Source: DATEKX01 sp963726785
GTDB taxonomy: Bacteria > Acidobacteriota > Blastocatellia > UBA7656
Length of the DNA: 64,000 nucleotides
Assembly: GCA_963726785.1 (NCBI GenBank)
Contig: CAVSDJ010000007.1
Coordinates: 2,046,001-2,110,000, forward strand
Reading direction: 5' to 3'
Shown here: in pieces, positions 8,648 through 19,406 of the stretch
Layout: each line of letters begins with the position of its first letter
Numbering within the stretch: position 1 is the first letter of the stretch
Position numbers and translations under genes: made by a program
The notes under the pieces: generated by a model
What the model was told of the DNA's origin: nothing
What the model saw: the letters and a program-made list of their open reading frames with translations, nothing else
Database searches by the model: none

Positions 8648-11600
8648 ATGAAAGCTTGTGAGTTCAGGAGAACTTTTACAACAGCAATAACTGTGATGAT
8701 GCTCGTCACATATATGGTCGTGCCGCTCTCGGCATTTGGGCAGACGGCCAACACGGGTAGCATAACCGGCGTAGTCAAAGACCAATCTGGCGGTGTTGTT
8801 GCAGGCGCGGAAGTCAAGGCGATAAACAAAGCTAATGGCTTCGAGCGCAGGACGACAACCAGTGAATCAGGCTCTTATGAGTTATCTCAGTTGCCGCCCG
8901 GTGAATATCGCGTAGAAGCCCAGACGCAAGGATTTGCCAAATTCATAGCCGAACCTGTCACGGTCAACGTGCTCAGTCGCGTGACGATAGACCCTGACCT
9001 CAAACCTTCCGGCACAGCCGAACAGGTGACAGTAACGGGCGAGTCTGCGCCACTGATTGAAACGACAAAGACCGAAGTCAGCGGCGTCGTTGACCAGCGA
9101 CAGATGGAAAGTTTGCCCGTCAACGGTCGCTCTTTCGCTTCGCTTGCGACGATCATACCCGGCGCTACGCTTCAACCTTCGTTCGACCCGACCAAGGCCC
9201 GCGTCGGCACGTTTTCTGTCGGCGGCTCGACCGGACGCAATCTCAACATTACGGTTGACGGCGGCGACAACAAAGACAACGCGGTCGGCGGCATACTCCA
9301 GAATTTCACGATGGAAGGCATACAGGAATTCGCTCTTTCGACTCAGCGATTCTCCGCCGCGAATGGACGCTCGGGCGGCGCGCTGCTTTCGGTCGTGAGC
9401 AAGAGCGGAACAAACGCCATTCACGGTTCGGCCTTCGGCTTCTTCCGCGACGATGCGCTCAACGCCAACGCCGCAAAGAAACTGTTGGAAGCCAACCCCT
9501 TCACCTTCAATGACCCGTCAGAGGCAGTAAAGCCTCCGTTCGGGCGGCAGCAGTTCGGCGGCTCAATCGGCGGCCCGTTCGTCAAGGATAAGGCTTTCTG
9601 GTTCGGCGCTTACGAACGCACGCGCGAGCGCGGCAACTCGCTGGTTACCGGCGACGCGCAGGCGCAGATCAAATTCCTTGAGCCGCTCGGCTACCAGTCA
9701 GTGGAGTTCCTGCCGCAGCCTTTTAACGATCATCAGTACACGGTCAAGACGGACTTCAACATCTGGAACAATCACGCGATCTCTGCGCGATTCGCGGGCC
9801 AGAACAATAACGCGCTGAACGATCAGGCGGGCTTCCTTGTCGTCCAGACAGACCTGTCGGGCGGCAACGAATCGCTCAATGATCTGTACAGCTTCCTCGG
9901 CGGCTGGACGTGGACTGCGACCTCGCGCATGGTCAACCAGTTCACTTACCAGTTTGCGGATTTCGACAACCGCATCAACGCAACGACCGATCTGCCGCAA
10001 CTCGTTTTCCCGAGCGGATTGACCGTGGGCCGCAACGGCAATGTGCCGCAGCAGACCCTGCAACGCAAACACCAGTTCCGCGACGACCTGACCTGGAATC
10101 GCGGCAATCACGGATGGAAGTTCGGCGTAGACTTTACGTATGTTTCAAAGTTGGGCGGATTGTTCGCTTTCAACTCCGCGCCGGAATTCGACTTCAATTT
10201 CGATGCCGAAGACATAGTCAATAACCCCGGCCAGTTCCCGCAAGGTTTCAACACTCATCAAGTGCTGCCGGGTGCCGTCACCTGCCAGTTTGCCGTAGGC
10301 GCGAATAGCTGTGCTCCGGGTGATTTGACCGGCGTAGGCGTAGTCTCCGGCATCTTCCTTTCGGGCGGCGATCCGAGCTTTAACCTGAGAGACGGCGCGA
10401 AACAGTTCTCCTTCTACGTGCAGGACGACTGGAAAGTCAGCCCGCGCCTGACGCTCAATCTTGGCGTGCGCTACGACGTTGACTATGGATTCGTAGACTC
10501 GAAAAACCAGGCCAACAACCGCACGTTCCGCTTCCTCGAGATCATCGGCAGCCCCTACGGGCAGAGGGTGGTCGAAGACGATAAAAACAATTTCTCGCCG
10601 CGCTTCGGTCTGGCCTATGACGTTAGCGGTAATGGCCGCTCTGTGGTGCGCGCGGGCTACGGCATGTACTTCGACCAGTCATTCTTGAACGTGCCGCTGT
10701 TTGCGGTACAGTTAGCCAATCCTGAGATTTATGCTACGTTCCAGAATGTTAATGACAATCTCGCGCTTAATTCAGCGCCGCCCGTTGTGCCTCGCCCGCT
10801 GACCAATCCGCTGCCGGGCGCTCGCGGACGCTTGATCGACCCCGATTTCGAGTCGCCTTTCACGCAGCAGTTCAACGTAGGGTACGCGCAGGAACTGTGG
10901 AACAACGCGTCCATCGAGTTCGATTATGTCCACATCCTCGGCCTGCACGAGTTCACGGGATTGGAAGCCAATCCGCGCACAGGGCCGTTGAATAACGCGC
11001 AACGCGCCGCCAGCGCGACCAGCTTCCCCAAGACTTTTGCGCCATCTGGTCACAGCAAACGCTGCCAAGCTGCTGGCGGCATTCGGCACGTCGAATCCTT
11101 TTGGCCGAATAACCATCGCGCAGTCTGATGGGCGCTCGCGCTACGACGCATTCACCGTATCGTTCAAGAAGCGGTATGCGAATCGCTACCAGTTGAATGC
11201 GCATTACACGTTGGCGAGGGCTGTGGCCTGGTTCGGCACGATTGCCGATTTCGGACTCCAACCCATCAACCCGTTTAACAAGTTCGACCCCGAAGCCAAC
11301 TTCGGATACACCCCGGAAGACGAGCGACATCGCTTCGTGTTGTCAGGCGTCTTCGACCTGCCGTGGGGCTTCCAGGTTTCGCCTATCTTGCAGTTGGCGT
11401 CGGCGCGGCCTTACAGCATCTTCCCGAGTTGCGGCGCTTGCGACATCAACAAGGACGGCGTTGCAAACGACCGCGAGACGCGCGACGGCAACGACCAGAA
11501 CCAGTTGCCGCCCGCCACAGAGCGCGGCGACAAGTTCTCGCAGGTCAATGTTCGTTTGTCGAAGTTCTTCAACTTCGGCGAGAAGAGAAAGCTCGGCTTC

Positions 11601-11771
11601 TTCTTTGAAGCGTTCAATATCTTCAACACGGCTAACTTCGGCAACCAGTTCCAGAACGTTGTCGGCGCAGATGACTTCAAACTGCCGGTCAACTTCTTTG
11701 GGGCAACCGGATTCTCCGAGCCGCTTGGAATCCCGTTTCAGGCTCAGTTCGGCATCCGCTTTAGCTTCTAA
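8648..11771 (+). CDS. Oar-like TonB-dependent receptor, one frameshift
   Basis: The start is the ATG at 8648, six bases after an AGGAGG at 8637-8642. About 1040 residues: a signal peptide ending near SAFGQ, a CarboxypepD_reg-like domain (GSITGVVKDQSGGVVAGAEV), a plug domain with NITVDGGDNKDNAVGGILQNF, and a large beta-barrel ending in FQAQFGIRFSF with the C-terminal phenylalanine needed for outer-membrane assembly. The reading frame slips near 11030, at a GACTTTTG run, and continues one frame over (HLVTANAAKLLAAFGTSN). The barrel contains strands such as SFYVQDDWKVSPRLTLNLGV. It is a paralogue of the broken receptor upstream and could replace its function. The ligand is unknown; the family takes up large or scarce nutrients. 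Confidence 0.92.
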
Positions 11772-11796
11772 TAGAATCTTTGAAAGCTTACAATAT

Positions 11797-11829
11797 TGGC
11801 CGGGACTTAACACACGTCCCGGCCATTTT
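11797..11829 (+). terminator. Rho-independent terminator after the second TonB receptor
   Basis: A ten-base perfect stem, TGGCCGGGAC at 11797-11806 and GTCCCGGCCA at 11816-11825, with a nine-base loop is followed by TTTTGCTT. Confidence 0.85.
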
Positions 11830-11884
11830 GCTTACGCTGACAGACCGGGGACTTAAATAAAACTCAGACAAGGTGAGGGGGATT

Positions 11885-12886
11885 ATGAACAAAGTAAGTC
11901 TTAATTGCATTTTTCATCTCCTGGCTCTCGTTCTGATTTTAATTCTGCCATCAATTGCTCAAGGGCAGCATGCGCTTCAAGGCAGAGTCGTATTGCCCAA
12001 CGGCGTGCCGCCCTCGAACTCCGTGAAAGTGACTCTGACTTTCAACGGCATGCGTGTGTACGAGACATTCACAGACCTCAGCGGGCGCTTCTCTTTTTCA
12101 GGGTTACGCCGGGGAACGTATCAACTGACGGCTGAAGGCGACGGCCAGACGTTTGAGACTACCCGCGTGGACGCAGAGGTCAACGCCTATGGCTCTTCCC
12201 CGCAAAGCTTCACGCAGAATATTCAACTGCGCCTCAAAGCCGGAAAAGCCCCTCTCCCAGCCGCAGTCACTTCGGTCGAAGAGCTTGATGCGAATCTGCC
12301 TGCTCGTGCCCGCGAAGAGTACGACAAAGGCGTCAAAGACTCAGGCAACAACAAGCCTGAAAATGCTATCAAGCATTTTCAAGAAGCGATCACGGCCTAC
12401 CCGAATTACTATTTGGCGCACGTTGCGATTGCCGAACAATACGCAAAGGTAAAGCGCGACGAGGAGGCGGCACAGGCTTATCGAAAAGCGATAGAGATGA
12501 AGCCCGACCGCGCGCCCGCATACGTCGGGCTTGGAGTTATGCTCGTCAAGCAGAAGAAGTACGGCGAGGCGATACCGCCGCTGCGCCGCAGTCTGGAAAT
12601 CGAAAAACAATCCTCGACGCCGTATCTTTTCTTAGGGCTTTCAGAGATGATGACGGGTGATTATCAATCATCCGAGTCGAATCTCTTACGCGCACATGAA
12701 ATCGGCAAACCCGTGCTCGCGCGCATATACCTGGCGAACCTGTACGATTTGAAGGGCGAGCCTGAACGCGCCATCGAGCAGTTGAAAGCTTTTCTCAAAG
12801 AGAGTCCCAATCTGCCCGAAGAACGACAGACGGAAATACAGCAAGTCATCGAGAAACTTCGCAAGCAGATGGCCGCCAAAAAGTAA
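11885..12886 (+). CDS. Secreted TPR protein with a carboxypeptidase-like regulatory domain
   Basis: The ATG at 11885 follows a GGTGAGGGG site. The protein of 333 residues starts with a signal peptide (CIFHLLALVLILILPSIAQG), then an Ig-like carboxypeptidase-regulatory domain (ALQGRVVLPNGVPPSNSVKV...SGRFSFSGLRRGTYQLTAEG). From about residue 150 it carries tandem tetratricopeptide repeats, for example NAIKHFQEAITAYPNYYLAH, EAAQAYRKAIEMKPDRAPAY and EAIPPLRRSLEIEKQSSTPY. The last repeat is followed by a charged tail. It is a protein-interaction scaffold, probably periplasmic, and shares its N-terminal domain type with the two receptors upstream, which suggests a partnership with them. A terminator separates it from the receptor, so it likely has its own promoter. 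Confidence 0.85.
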   Translation: MNKVSLNCIFHLLALVLILILPSIAQGQHALQGRVVLPNGVPPSNSVKVTLTFNGMRVYETFTDLSGRFSFSGLRRGTYQLTAEGDGQTFETTRVDAEVNAYGSSPQSFTQNIQLRLKAGKAPLPAAVTSVEELDANLPARAREEYDKGVKDSGNNKPENAIKHFQEAITAYPNYYLAHVAIAEQYAKVKRDEEAAQAYRKAIEMKPDRAPAYVGLGVMLVKQKKYGEAIPPLRRSLEIEKQSSTPYLFLGLSEMMTGDYQSSESNLLRAHEIGKPVLARIYLANLYDLKGEPERAIEQLKAFLKESPNLPEERQTEIQQVIEKLRKQMAAKK

Positions 12887-13091
12887 TAATCATCTCGTAA
12901 ACACTGTCTGGGACAATTGTGGTATTTCTCCTCATCTGTCGCTAAACTCCACCACGTTCTTGCCGCGTCGCAAGCTTGTTTCTTTCGTAGCAACCCCATT
13001 TTGCAGTAACGCGCGTTTAAACTGGTTGGGAATGAGTATTGCTCTAACCCTGCTCGCTCAGGGAAGCCTATCAGAAAAAGGAGTTGGGGAA

Positions 13092-14279
13092 ATGGCAAGC
13101 AAAAAAGAGACTTCGATATTGATCGTTGACGATGAGGAGCCGATACGCAACCTGCTTTTGACGTGCCTGTCACAAGACTACACCTGCGAAACAGCTTTCA
13201 GCGTCGAGGATGCCAGAAGCAAACTTTCGAGCGAGACTTTCAATCTTGTGTTGACCGATATAACGATGCCGGGAATTTCGGGCATAGAGTTGTGCCAGCA
13301 TATTCATAAGACTTACCCCGAAACGGTAGTCATAGTTGTGTCCGGCATGACGGACATACATTACGCCATTGAAGCCATGAGATACGGCGCGTTTGACTAT
13401 GTGACGAAGCCGTTTGACCTATCGCAGGTGGCGATATCGGTTGAGCGCGCTCATCGCTATCAGGTGTTGGTCGAGACGAAACGCCATCACGAATCATCGC
13501 TTGAAGAGACCGTTCGCCAGAGGACGAACGAGCTTCGCAGCATGAACGAAAATCTGAACCAGATGCTCGAAGTGCTTTATCAGAATTATCGAGCGACGTT
13601 GCGCGCGCTGGCCGGAGCGCTCGAAGCTCGCGATGTTGAAACGGCAGGCCATTCAGATCGTGTGGTCGCATACTCGCTCCGGTTGGGCCGCGAGCTTAAG
13701 CTGGCGCACACAGAGTTGATCGCGCTCGAACAGGGGGCGTTGCTGCACGACATAGGCAAAATAGGCGTGCCCGATTCGATACTGCTCAAACGCGGCGCGC
13801 TCACCGAGGAGGAGTGGGTCAGGATGCGCGAGCATGTCAGTCACGGATTGCGCATCATCAGCGGCATAGATTTCTTGAGCGGCGCGTCTTCGGTTGTAGC
13901 CCAGCACCACGAGAAGTACGACGGCAGCGGATACCCTGCGAACCTGCGCGGCGAAGAGATACACATCAACGCTCGCATATTCGCCGTAGCTGATGCCTTC
14001 GATGCGATCACAAGCAACAGGCCATATCGCGTAGCCTCTTCTTACGGGAAAGCGCGCGACGAGATAATTAGACATTCGGGCAGGCATTTCGATCCGGTGG
14101 TGGTGCAGGCTTTTCTCGACGTCAGCGAAAGCGAGTGGGCCGACATACGCAGCATCGCAGAATCAAAGGGCTACATTGATCACATGATAGATAAGCTTGA
14201 GATTCGCTCGTTCATCATCTCTTTGAAACGCGGCAATGCAAAGACAGGCCCGCTCAACCTCAACGCCGTATGCGCGTAA
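13092..14279 (+). CDS. Response regulator with HD-GYP c-di-GMP phosphodiesterase domain
   Basis: The ATG at 13092 (MASKKETSILIVDDEEPIRN) follows an AAAGGAG site, and is preferred over an upstream frame start lacking domain sense. Residues 5-120 are a receiver domain: acidic DDEE pocket, phospho-acceptor aspartate in NLVLTDITMPG and lysine in YVTKPFD. A short coiled-coil linker leads to an HD-GYP domain with HSDRV, the HDIGKIGVPD metal motif, and HHEKYDGSGYP, which matches HHExxDGxGYP. The family hydrolyses cyclic di-GMP, often controlling biofilm, motility or exopolysaccharide. All key residues are present, so it should be active. No partner histidine kinase lies nearby. The frame is intact at 395 residues. 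Confidence 0.95.
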   Translation: MASKKETSILIVDDEEPIRNLLLTCLSQDYTCETAFSVEDARSKLSSETFNLVLTDITMPGISGIELCQHIHKTYPETVVIVVSGMTDIHYAIEAMRYGAFDYVTKPFDLSQVAISVERAHRYQVLVETKRHHESSLEETVRQRTNELRSMNENLNQMLEVLYQNYRATLRALAGALEARDVETAGHSDRVVAYSLRLGRELKLAHTELIALEQGALLHDIGKIGVPDSILLKRGALTEEEWVRMREHVSHGLRIISGIDFLSGASSVVAQHHEKYDGSGYPANLRGEEIHINARIFAVADAFDAITSNRPYRVASSYGKARDEIIRHSGRHFDPVVVQAFLDVSESEWADIRSIAESKGYIDHMIDKLEIRSFIISLKRGNAKTGPLNLNAVCA

Positions 14280-14491
14280 ACAATTGCGCCGCGCCAGACA
14301 ACAAATTTTCTTTGCCCTTAATCATTCATCGCCCCTCGCGTCGTGTACAATTCTTATAACTTTTTTCCGTAACTTTTCCTTCAATTGCTATTTATCCTGT
14401 GATAGCATAATTATCCTTCAAGGCCCTATTCACTTGTTTAGCTCGTTTAATTCGTGGCTCGAATTGCACAAGAATCAAAAGGAGGTCGTTT

Positions 14492-15838
14492 ATGGCGATT
14501 GTTAATTCCAGGCAGAAACCCCTGCGTGCGTGGTTGGTCGCGCTCGCTATATTACTTTTCCTGAGTTCGGATGCGATTCTGCGCGCGCCCGCGCAGACGT
14601 TGGACAACTTCAACCGCGAGCGCGGTCGCATCATGCTTGAAAATATAAAGAACCAGATCAAGAAGAACTACTACGATCCGACATTTCATGGAATGGATTT
14701 AGAAGCGCGCTTCAAGGCTGCTGAAGAAAAGATTAAGCAAGCGACTTCGCTCGGCCAGGTCTTTGGCATAATCGCGCAGGCTTTGATGGAACTCAATGAC
14801 TCTCACACTTTTTTCGTTCCGCCGACACGAACCGCGCGCGTGGAATACGGCTGGAATATGCAGATGATCGGCGACAAGTGTTACGTCATAGCGGTCAAGC
14901 CCGGCAGCGATGCCGAAGCTAAGGGTCTGAAGATAGGCGATATGATTTTATCAGTGAGCGGATACGCGCCTACGCGAGAGAACATGTGGAAAATGGAATA
15001 CCTCTTCAACGTGCTCAGACCGCAGCCCGGACTGAAAGTTGAAGCGCAGAGTCCCGATGGCCGCCTGCGCCAGTTAGACATACTTGCGAAGGTGACGCAG
15101 GACAAGAGCGTGGTGGAACTATCAGGCAGGCTTAGCGGCGTTGACATTTGGAAACTTATTAGAGAATCGGAAAATGAAGATCACCTGAATCGTCAGCGTT
15201 ACGTTGAGGCAGGAGACGTATTCATCTGGAAGATGCCCGTCTTTAATCTGACCGAGGAGGGCGTGGACGATATGATGAGCAAAGTCAACAAACGCAAGGC
15301 GCTCATCCTCGATCTGCGCGGCAACCTGGGCGGCTATGTCATCACATTACAGCGACTACTCAGCCACTTCGCAGACAACGACATAAAGATAGGTGATGAA
15401 AAACGGCGCAAAGAAACTAAACCGCTGATGGCCAAAACGCGCCTTCGCAGCTTCAAAGGTAAGCTTATAGTGCTCGTTGACAATCAATCAGCCTCTTCTT
15501 CAGAAGTGTTTGCGCGAGTGGTGCAACTTGAAAAACTGGGCACCGTTATCGGTGATCGCACACCGGGCGCGGTTATGGAAGCTCAATACAATGGGCTTCA
15601 ACTCGGTATCGAAACGGTAGTCTTTTATGGAGCAAATATTACTACCGCCGATTTGATAATGACTGATGGCAAAAGCCTTGAAGGCGTCGGCGTCACGCCG
15701 GATGAAATAGTGCTGCCGACCGCTTCGGACCTGGCCGCCAGGCTCGACCCTGTGCTTTCGCGCGCAGCAGCTATGGCGGGAGTTAAGATCGATCCGAAAG
15801 AAGCGGGCGCTATGTTCCCCATTGAGTGGCGCAAGTAG
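14492..15838 (+). CDS. S41 family (tail-specific / C-terminal processing type) protease
   Basis: The ATG at 14492 has a strong AAAGGAGG site. The protein of 448 residues has a signal peptide to about residue 34 (WLVALAILLFLSSDAILRAP). An N-terminal helical region and a PDZ domain (CYVIAVKPGSDAEAKGLKIGDMILSVSG) precede the protease core, with LDLRGNLGGYV and the serine motif VDNQSASSSEVFA. Classic Ctp enzymes place a catalytic lysine in a following GEKTFGKG-like motif. Here that segment reads IGDRTPGAVMEAQ with no lysine there, so the active site may be of the tricorn/IRBP-like kind or inactive. It is probably periplasmic. It ends in tandem stops TAG TAA and is closed by a bidirectional hairpin at 15865-15903. 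Confidence 0.88.
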   Translation: MAIVNSRQKPLRAWLVALAILLFLSSDAILRAPAQTLDNFNRERGRIMLENIKNQIKKNYYDPTFHGMDLEARFKAAEEKIKQATSLGQVFGIIAQALMELNDSHTFFVPPTRTARVEYGWNMQMIGDKCYVIAVKPGSDAEAKGLKIGDMILSVSGYAPTRENMWKMEYLFNVLRPQPGLKVEAQSPDGRLRQLDILAKVTQDKSVVELSGRLSGVDIWKLIRESENEDHLNRQRYVEAGDVFIWKMPVFNLTEEGVDDMMSKVNKRKALILDLRGNLGGYVITLQRLLSHFADNDIKIGDEKRRKETKPLMAKTRLRSFKGKLIVLVDNQSASSSEVFARVVQLEKLGTVIGDRTPGAVMEAQYNGLQLGIETVVFYGANITTADLIMTDGKSLEGVGVTPDEIVLPTASDLAARLDPVLSRAAAMAGVKIDPKEAGAMFPIEWRK

Positions 15839-15864
15839 TAAACGATACTGAATCTCGGCGACAT

Positions 15865-15903
15865 AAGAAACGGGCGCGGTCTGGATGGCCGCGCCCGTTT
15901 CTT
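15865..15903. terminator. Bidirectional terminator between convergent genes
   Basis: A perfect 15-base stem, AAGAAACGGGCGCGG at 15865-15879 and CCGCGCCCGTTTCTT at 15889-15903, with a nine-base loop. The A-rich and T-rich ends make it usable from both sides, for the S41 protease on plus and the VPS10 protein on minus. Confidence 0.92.
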
Positions 15904-15914
15904 ACTCGGATTGC

Positions 15915-18900
15915 TTATTGCGGAGGCTGGACGCGCTGGCCCGCGTTCACAAAAGTCATGCCCGAATCGCGCATCTGTTTGTTGAGGTTCGGGATTGATT
16001 CGTCTATCACCTTGTTCAACTGCTCGATGAATGCTCGCAACTCGCCCGACGCCTCTTCGATTCTGCGCGACTCGTCAGCCGTAGGCGCGGCTGTGTAACC
16101 GTCAAGCCCGCCAGCGATCTGGCCTATCCGACCGGAGAGCGGTCGCGGCTCTCCCGGAAGCGGCGGCCCCGCGTTACCCGATGTGTCAGGCGAGCCCGTC
16201 AGCCTGCGCTGTAAATCGCTGATCTGATCTGCGACCTTCTTCACCGCAGCGTTAGTATCGGCTGATGCATTCGGGGTTTTTTGCGAGCGAGTCTTGAAGC
16301 GCGCTCATCTGCGTTTTTAAGTTCTGTAATGATCGTCGCGCAGCATCGATTGATTTCTGCATCTCGTAAAGCTTCATCTGCGCTTCGGTCAATCGCCCGC
16401 GATCAGCTTCGTTGATTTGAATGCGCGAATCTTCTTCGACTCGCACGGTCTTCGTCGCCTGTTTGCCTGCGGCTGCGACCATGACTGTGTATTCGCCGGG
16501 AAGTACGCGCGGCCCGCGTCCCCCGCCGAAGAATCCGCCGCCGCCGCCGCCACCGCCGCCCTGTTGTCCGGGTTCCAGTTGAACCGGCGACTGCCTCCTT
16601 AAATCCCACACGACGCGATTGAGGCCAGCTTCTTTCGGCCCTCTCAACTCGCGAATGACCTTGCCGTCACGGCCTGTGACTGTCACCTTCACATCATCTT
16701 TCGATTTGTCTTTCAGGTAGTAATTGATCACAGCGCCGTAAGGCGGATTTTGCGCGTTGAATACTTTATGGCCCGTCGCGCCTCTGCGGTTGTAGAGCCT
16801 GTAATGAGTAGCAGGCTTTATGTCAAACACGCTCAAGTCTGAATCCATGATCTCTTCGGACATTTTTTCGAGCGGCGTGATGTCGTCTAAAACCCATATC
16901 GAGCGCCCGTGAGTGCCGAGCACGATATCGTTATCTCGCGGGTGAATCTGAATGTCGTCAACGCGCACGACCGGCAGGTTGCCTTTGAGCCGCGTCCAGC
17001 TGCCCGCCGCGATCAAGCGACACATAAGCGCCGAACTCTGTGCCAAGGAAAAGCAGGTTTTGATTGCGCATGTGTTCGCGTATCACGCGACAGGTCTTGC
17101 CTGTGGGCAGGTTGCCTTTGATTGATTTCCAGCTTTCGCCGTAATCAGTGCTCATAAACACATACGGGTTGTAATCGTCTCCGCGATGCCCATCAAAGGT
17201 GACGAAGACAGTTCCTTCTGCGAAACGCGAGGCAACGACTCGGCTCACATAAGTCTTTTTCGGAACGCCTCCGACTTTGCCGGTTATGTTCTTCCATGTC
17301 TTGCCGCTGTCGCGCGAGACCTGCAGGTTGCCGTCGTCCGTGCCCGCATACAGCAAGCCTTCTTTCATTGGCGATTCAACGAGCGTGACGATCTGCCCGA
17401 ATGTTTCCACGCCATCGTGGCGCGAGAGCGTGTCTTTATCGGGCAGCGCGCCCATGATCGGTATGCGGTCGCGGTCTTCGTTGTTGGTGAGGTCTTCGCT
17501 GCGAGTCCAACTGTCGCCCCTGTCAGTCGAGCGAAAGACGCGATTGCCTCCGAGATATATCGTTCGATTGTTGTGCGGCGAAATAACGATTGGCGTGTTC
17601 CAGTCGAAGCGATAATCTTTCTCGCCCGCCGGGGGCTGCGGCTTGATCGAGCGGCGCTCTCCCGTCTTTAATTCCAGCCGCGCCACGTTCCCGTTCTGCG
17701 ATTCGACATAGATGATGTTCGAATCGGTCGGGTCAACGACTGAATAAAACCCGTCGCCGCCGCCTATGCGGAACCAGTCATCGTTGCCTATGCCTTCAGA
17801 GTAGAGCGTGCCGCTTGGGCCTGCCCAACTGCCGTTGTCCTGCAAGCCGCCATAGACTTTGTATGGCTTGTCGTTATCGAGAGAGATTTCATAGAACTGG
17901 CCGAGCGGGATCGTGTTCATGTGATCCCACGTGCGCCCGCGATCATAAGACTGGTGAATGCCGCCGTCCGAGCCTGCGAGCACATGATTAGAGTTCGCCG
18001 GATCAATCCACAGCCCGTGATGGTCGCCGTGAATGCGCGTGACAAGGTTGGTCGTGAATGTTTTGCCGCCGTCTTCGCTGATGAGCATCGGCGCGCCGCA
18101 CATCCAGATGCGCTGGTCGTTGTTCGGGTCTATGCGAATCTGGCTGTAATACATCGGGCGGTGATTCGTGTCGCTCATCTTGCGCCAGGTCTCGCCGCGA
18201 TCTTCCGAGCGAAAAGTGCCGCCCTTTGCGCTTTCGACCACGGCGTAAAGAATCTCAGGATTGTTGCGATAGATATCGATGCCGATGCGGCCAACGGGGC
18301 TTTCAGTCGGCAGACCGGAAGTCAGTTTCTTCCACGTCGCGCCGCCGTCAATCGTTTTGTAGAGACCGCTGCCCGGCCCGCCGCCGTTGAATCCGAACGG
18401 CGTGCGCCGTCTTTGATAAGTGGCGGCGTAGAGAGTCTGTGGGCTTTGCGGGTCAATGGCTATGTCAGTCGCGCCCGTGTCTTCGTTGATGAATAGCGAC
18501 TGCGCCCACGTCTTGCCGCCGTCCGTTGTTTTATAAACGCCGCGCTCTTTGTTCGGCCCCCAGAGATGCCCGACCGCCGCGACATAGACGATGTTCGGGT
18601 CGCGCGAGTCAATCACTATGCGGGCAATGTGCTTCGTGTCGCGCAGTCCGCGAGTTCTGCCAGGTCTTGCCGCCATCGAGCGAGCGATAAACGCCGTCGC
18701 CCCAGGATGAGCTTTGGCGATTGTTAGGCTCGCCCGTGCCGACCCACACTATGTTCGGGTCTGACGGCGCAAGGCAGATGTCGCCAATCGAAGGCGATCC
18801 TTGCTCGTCGAATATAGGGTCGAAAGTCGTGCCGTTGTTTGTAGTTTTCCATACGCCGCCGGTGGCCACTGCTACATAGAAAGTAGAGCTGTTGTTTTCG

Positions 18901-19109
18901 ACTACGGCGAAATCATCAATGCGACCTCCCATGTTCGCCGGGCCGATTGCTCGCCACTGAAGATTCTTCAGCGCAACCTCATCCATCCTGATTTTGCCGT
19001 CCTGTGCAAGCGACACGCTTGCTGCAATGATGACAATCAAGGTAAAAACGAATAGGCGAAGGCAGACCGCCCTGCCCGTGCGATGCAGGATTAACAGAGT
19101 CGTGTTCAT
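15915..19109 (-). CDS. VPS10/sortilin-type BNR-repeat secreted protein, three frameshifts
   Basis: About 1060 residues assembled across four frame segments. It begins at the ATG at 19109 after a GAGGATATT leader, with a signal peptide (LFVFTLIVIIAASVSLAQ). The body is a ten-bladed-type propeller of Asp-box units: GGVWKTTNNGTTF, GVYRSLDGGKTW, GVYKTTDGGKTW, GLYKTIDGGATW, GTFRSEDRGETW and VFRSTDRGDSW. The C-terminal part has a Gly-rich segment (residues of GGGGGGGGGFFGGGRG type), a beta domain and a coiled-coil tail (MKLYEMQKSIDAARRSL). Frames slip near 18660, 17030 and 16250; at each point the neighbouring frame continues the family sequence, so the breaks look technical. Annotated homologues are often called glycosyl hydrolases, but the sequence shows no catalytic motif I can confirm. 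Confidence 0.88.
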
Positions 19110-19406
19110 AATATCCTCGCTGAAGTCAGTTCCACTGGTTAAAAGGCAAGACGTTTACGTCCTTTGCGGGCGAAGTTATCACCGCCGTAGTTTCGAGTCA
19201 AGCGCGATACAACACAAGTTGTTAATTTGCTTACTGTCGGGGAAGAAATGCATGTCGCTTATGATCTAAAATAATGGCGAATTTTCGGCATGCCGATTGC
19301 GATAAATCGGCTGTTACAACCTGAATCGGCATTTCATCATCTATAATCGCGTTTCGCGTGTTTTGGATGGGCGGCTCCTTCGCAGGTGTATAATATCTGG
19401 CGATAG
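19110..19406. other. Divergent intergenic region
   Basis: About 300 bases between the divergently transcribed VPS10 gene (minus) and the DUF2339 gene (plus). A TATAAT hexamer at 19389-19394 lies 13-25 bases before the two possible starts of the plus-strand gene, and TTGGAT at 19363-19368 is a possible -35 but with a 20-base spacer, longer than usual. No gene or repeat is seen. Confidence 0.4.

Noticed and set aside
8203..8661. A 150-codon open frame between the two TonB receptor genes
   Set aside because: No family pattern, no ribosome site at its start, and composition of translated intergenic DNA; it overlaps the real start of the downstream receptor.
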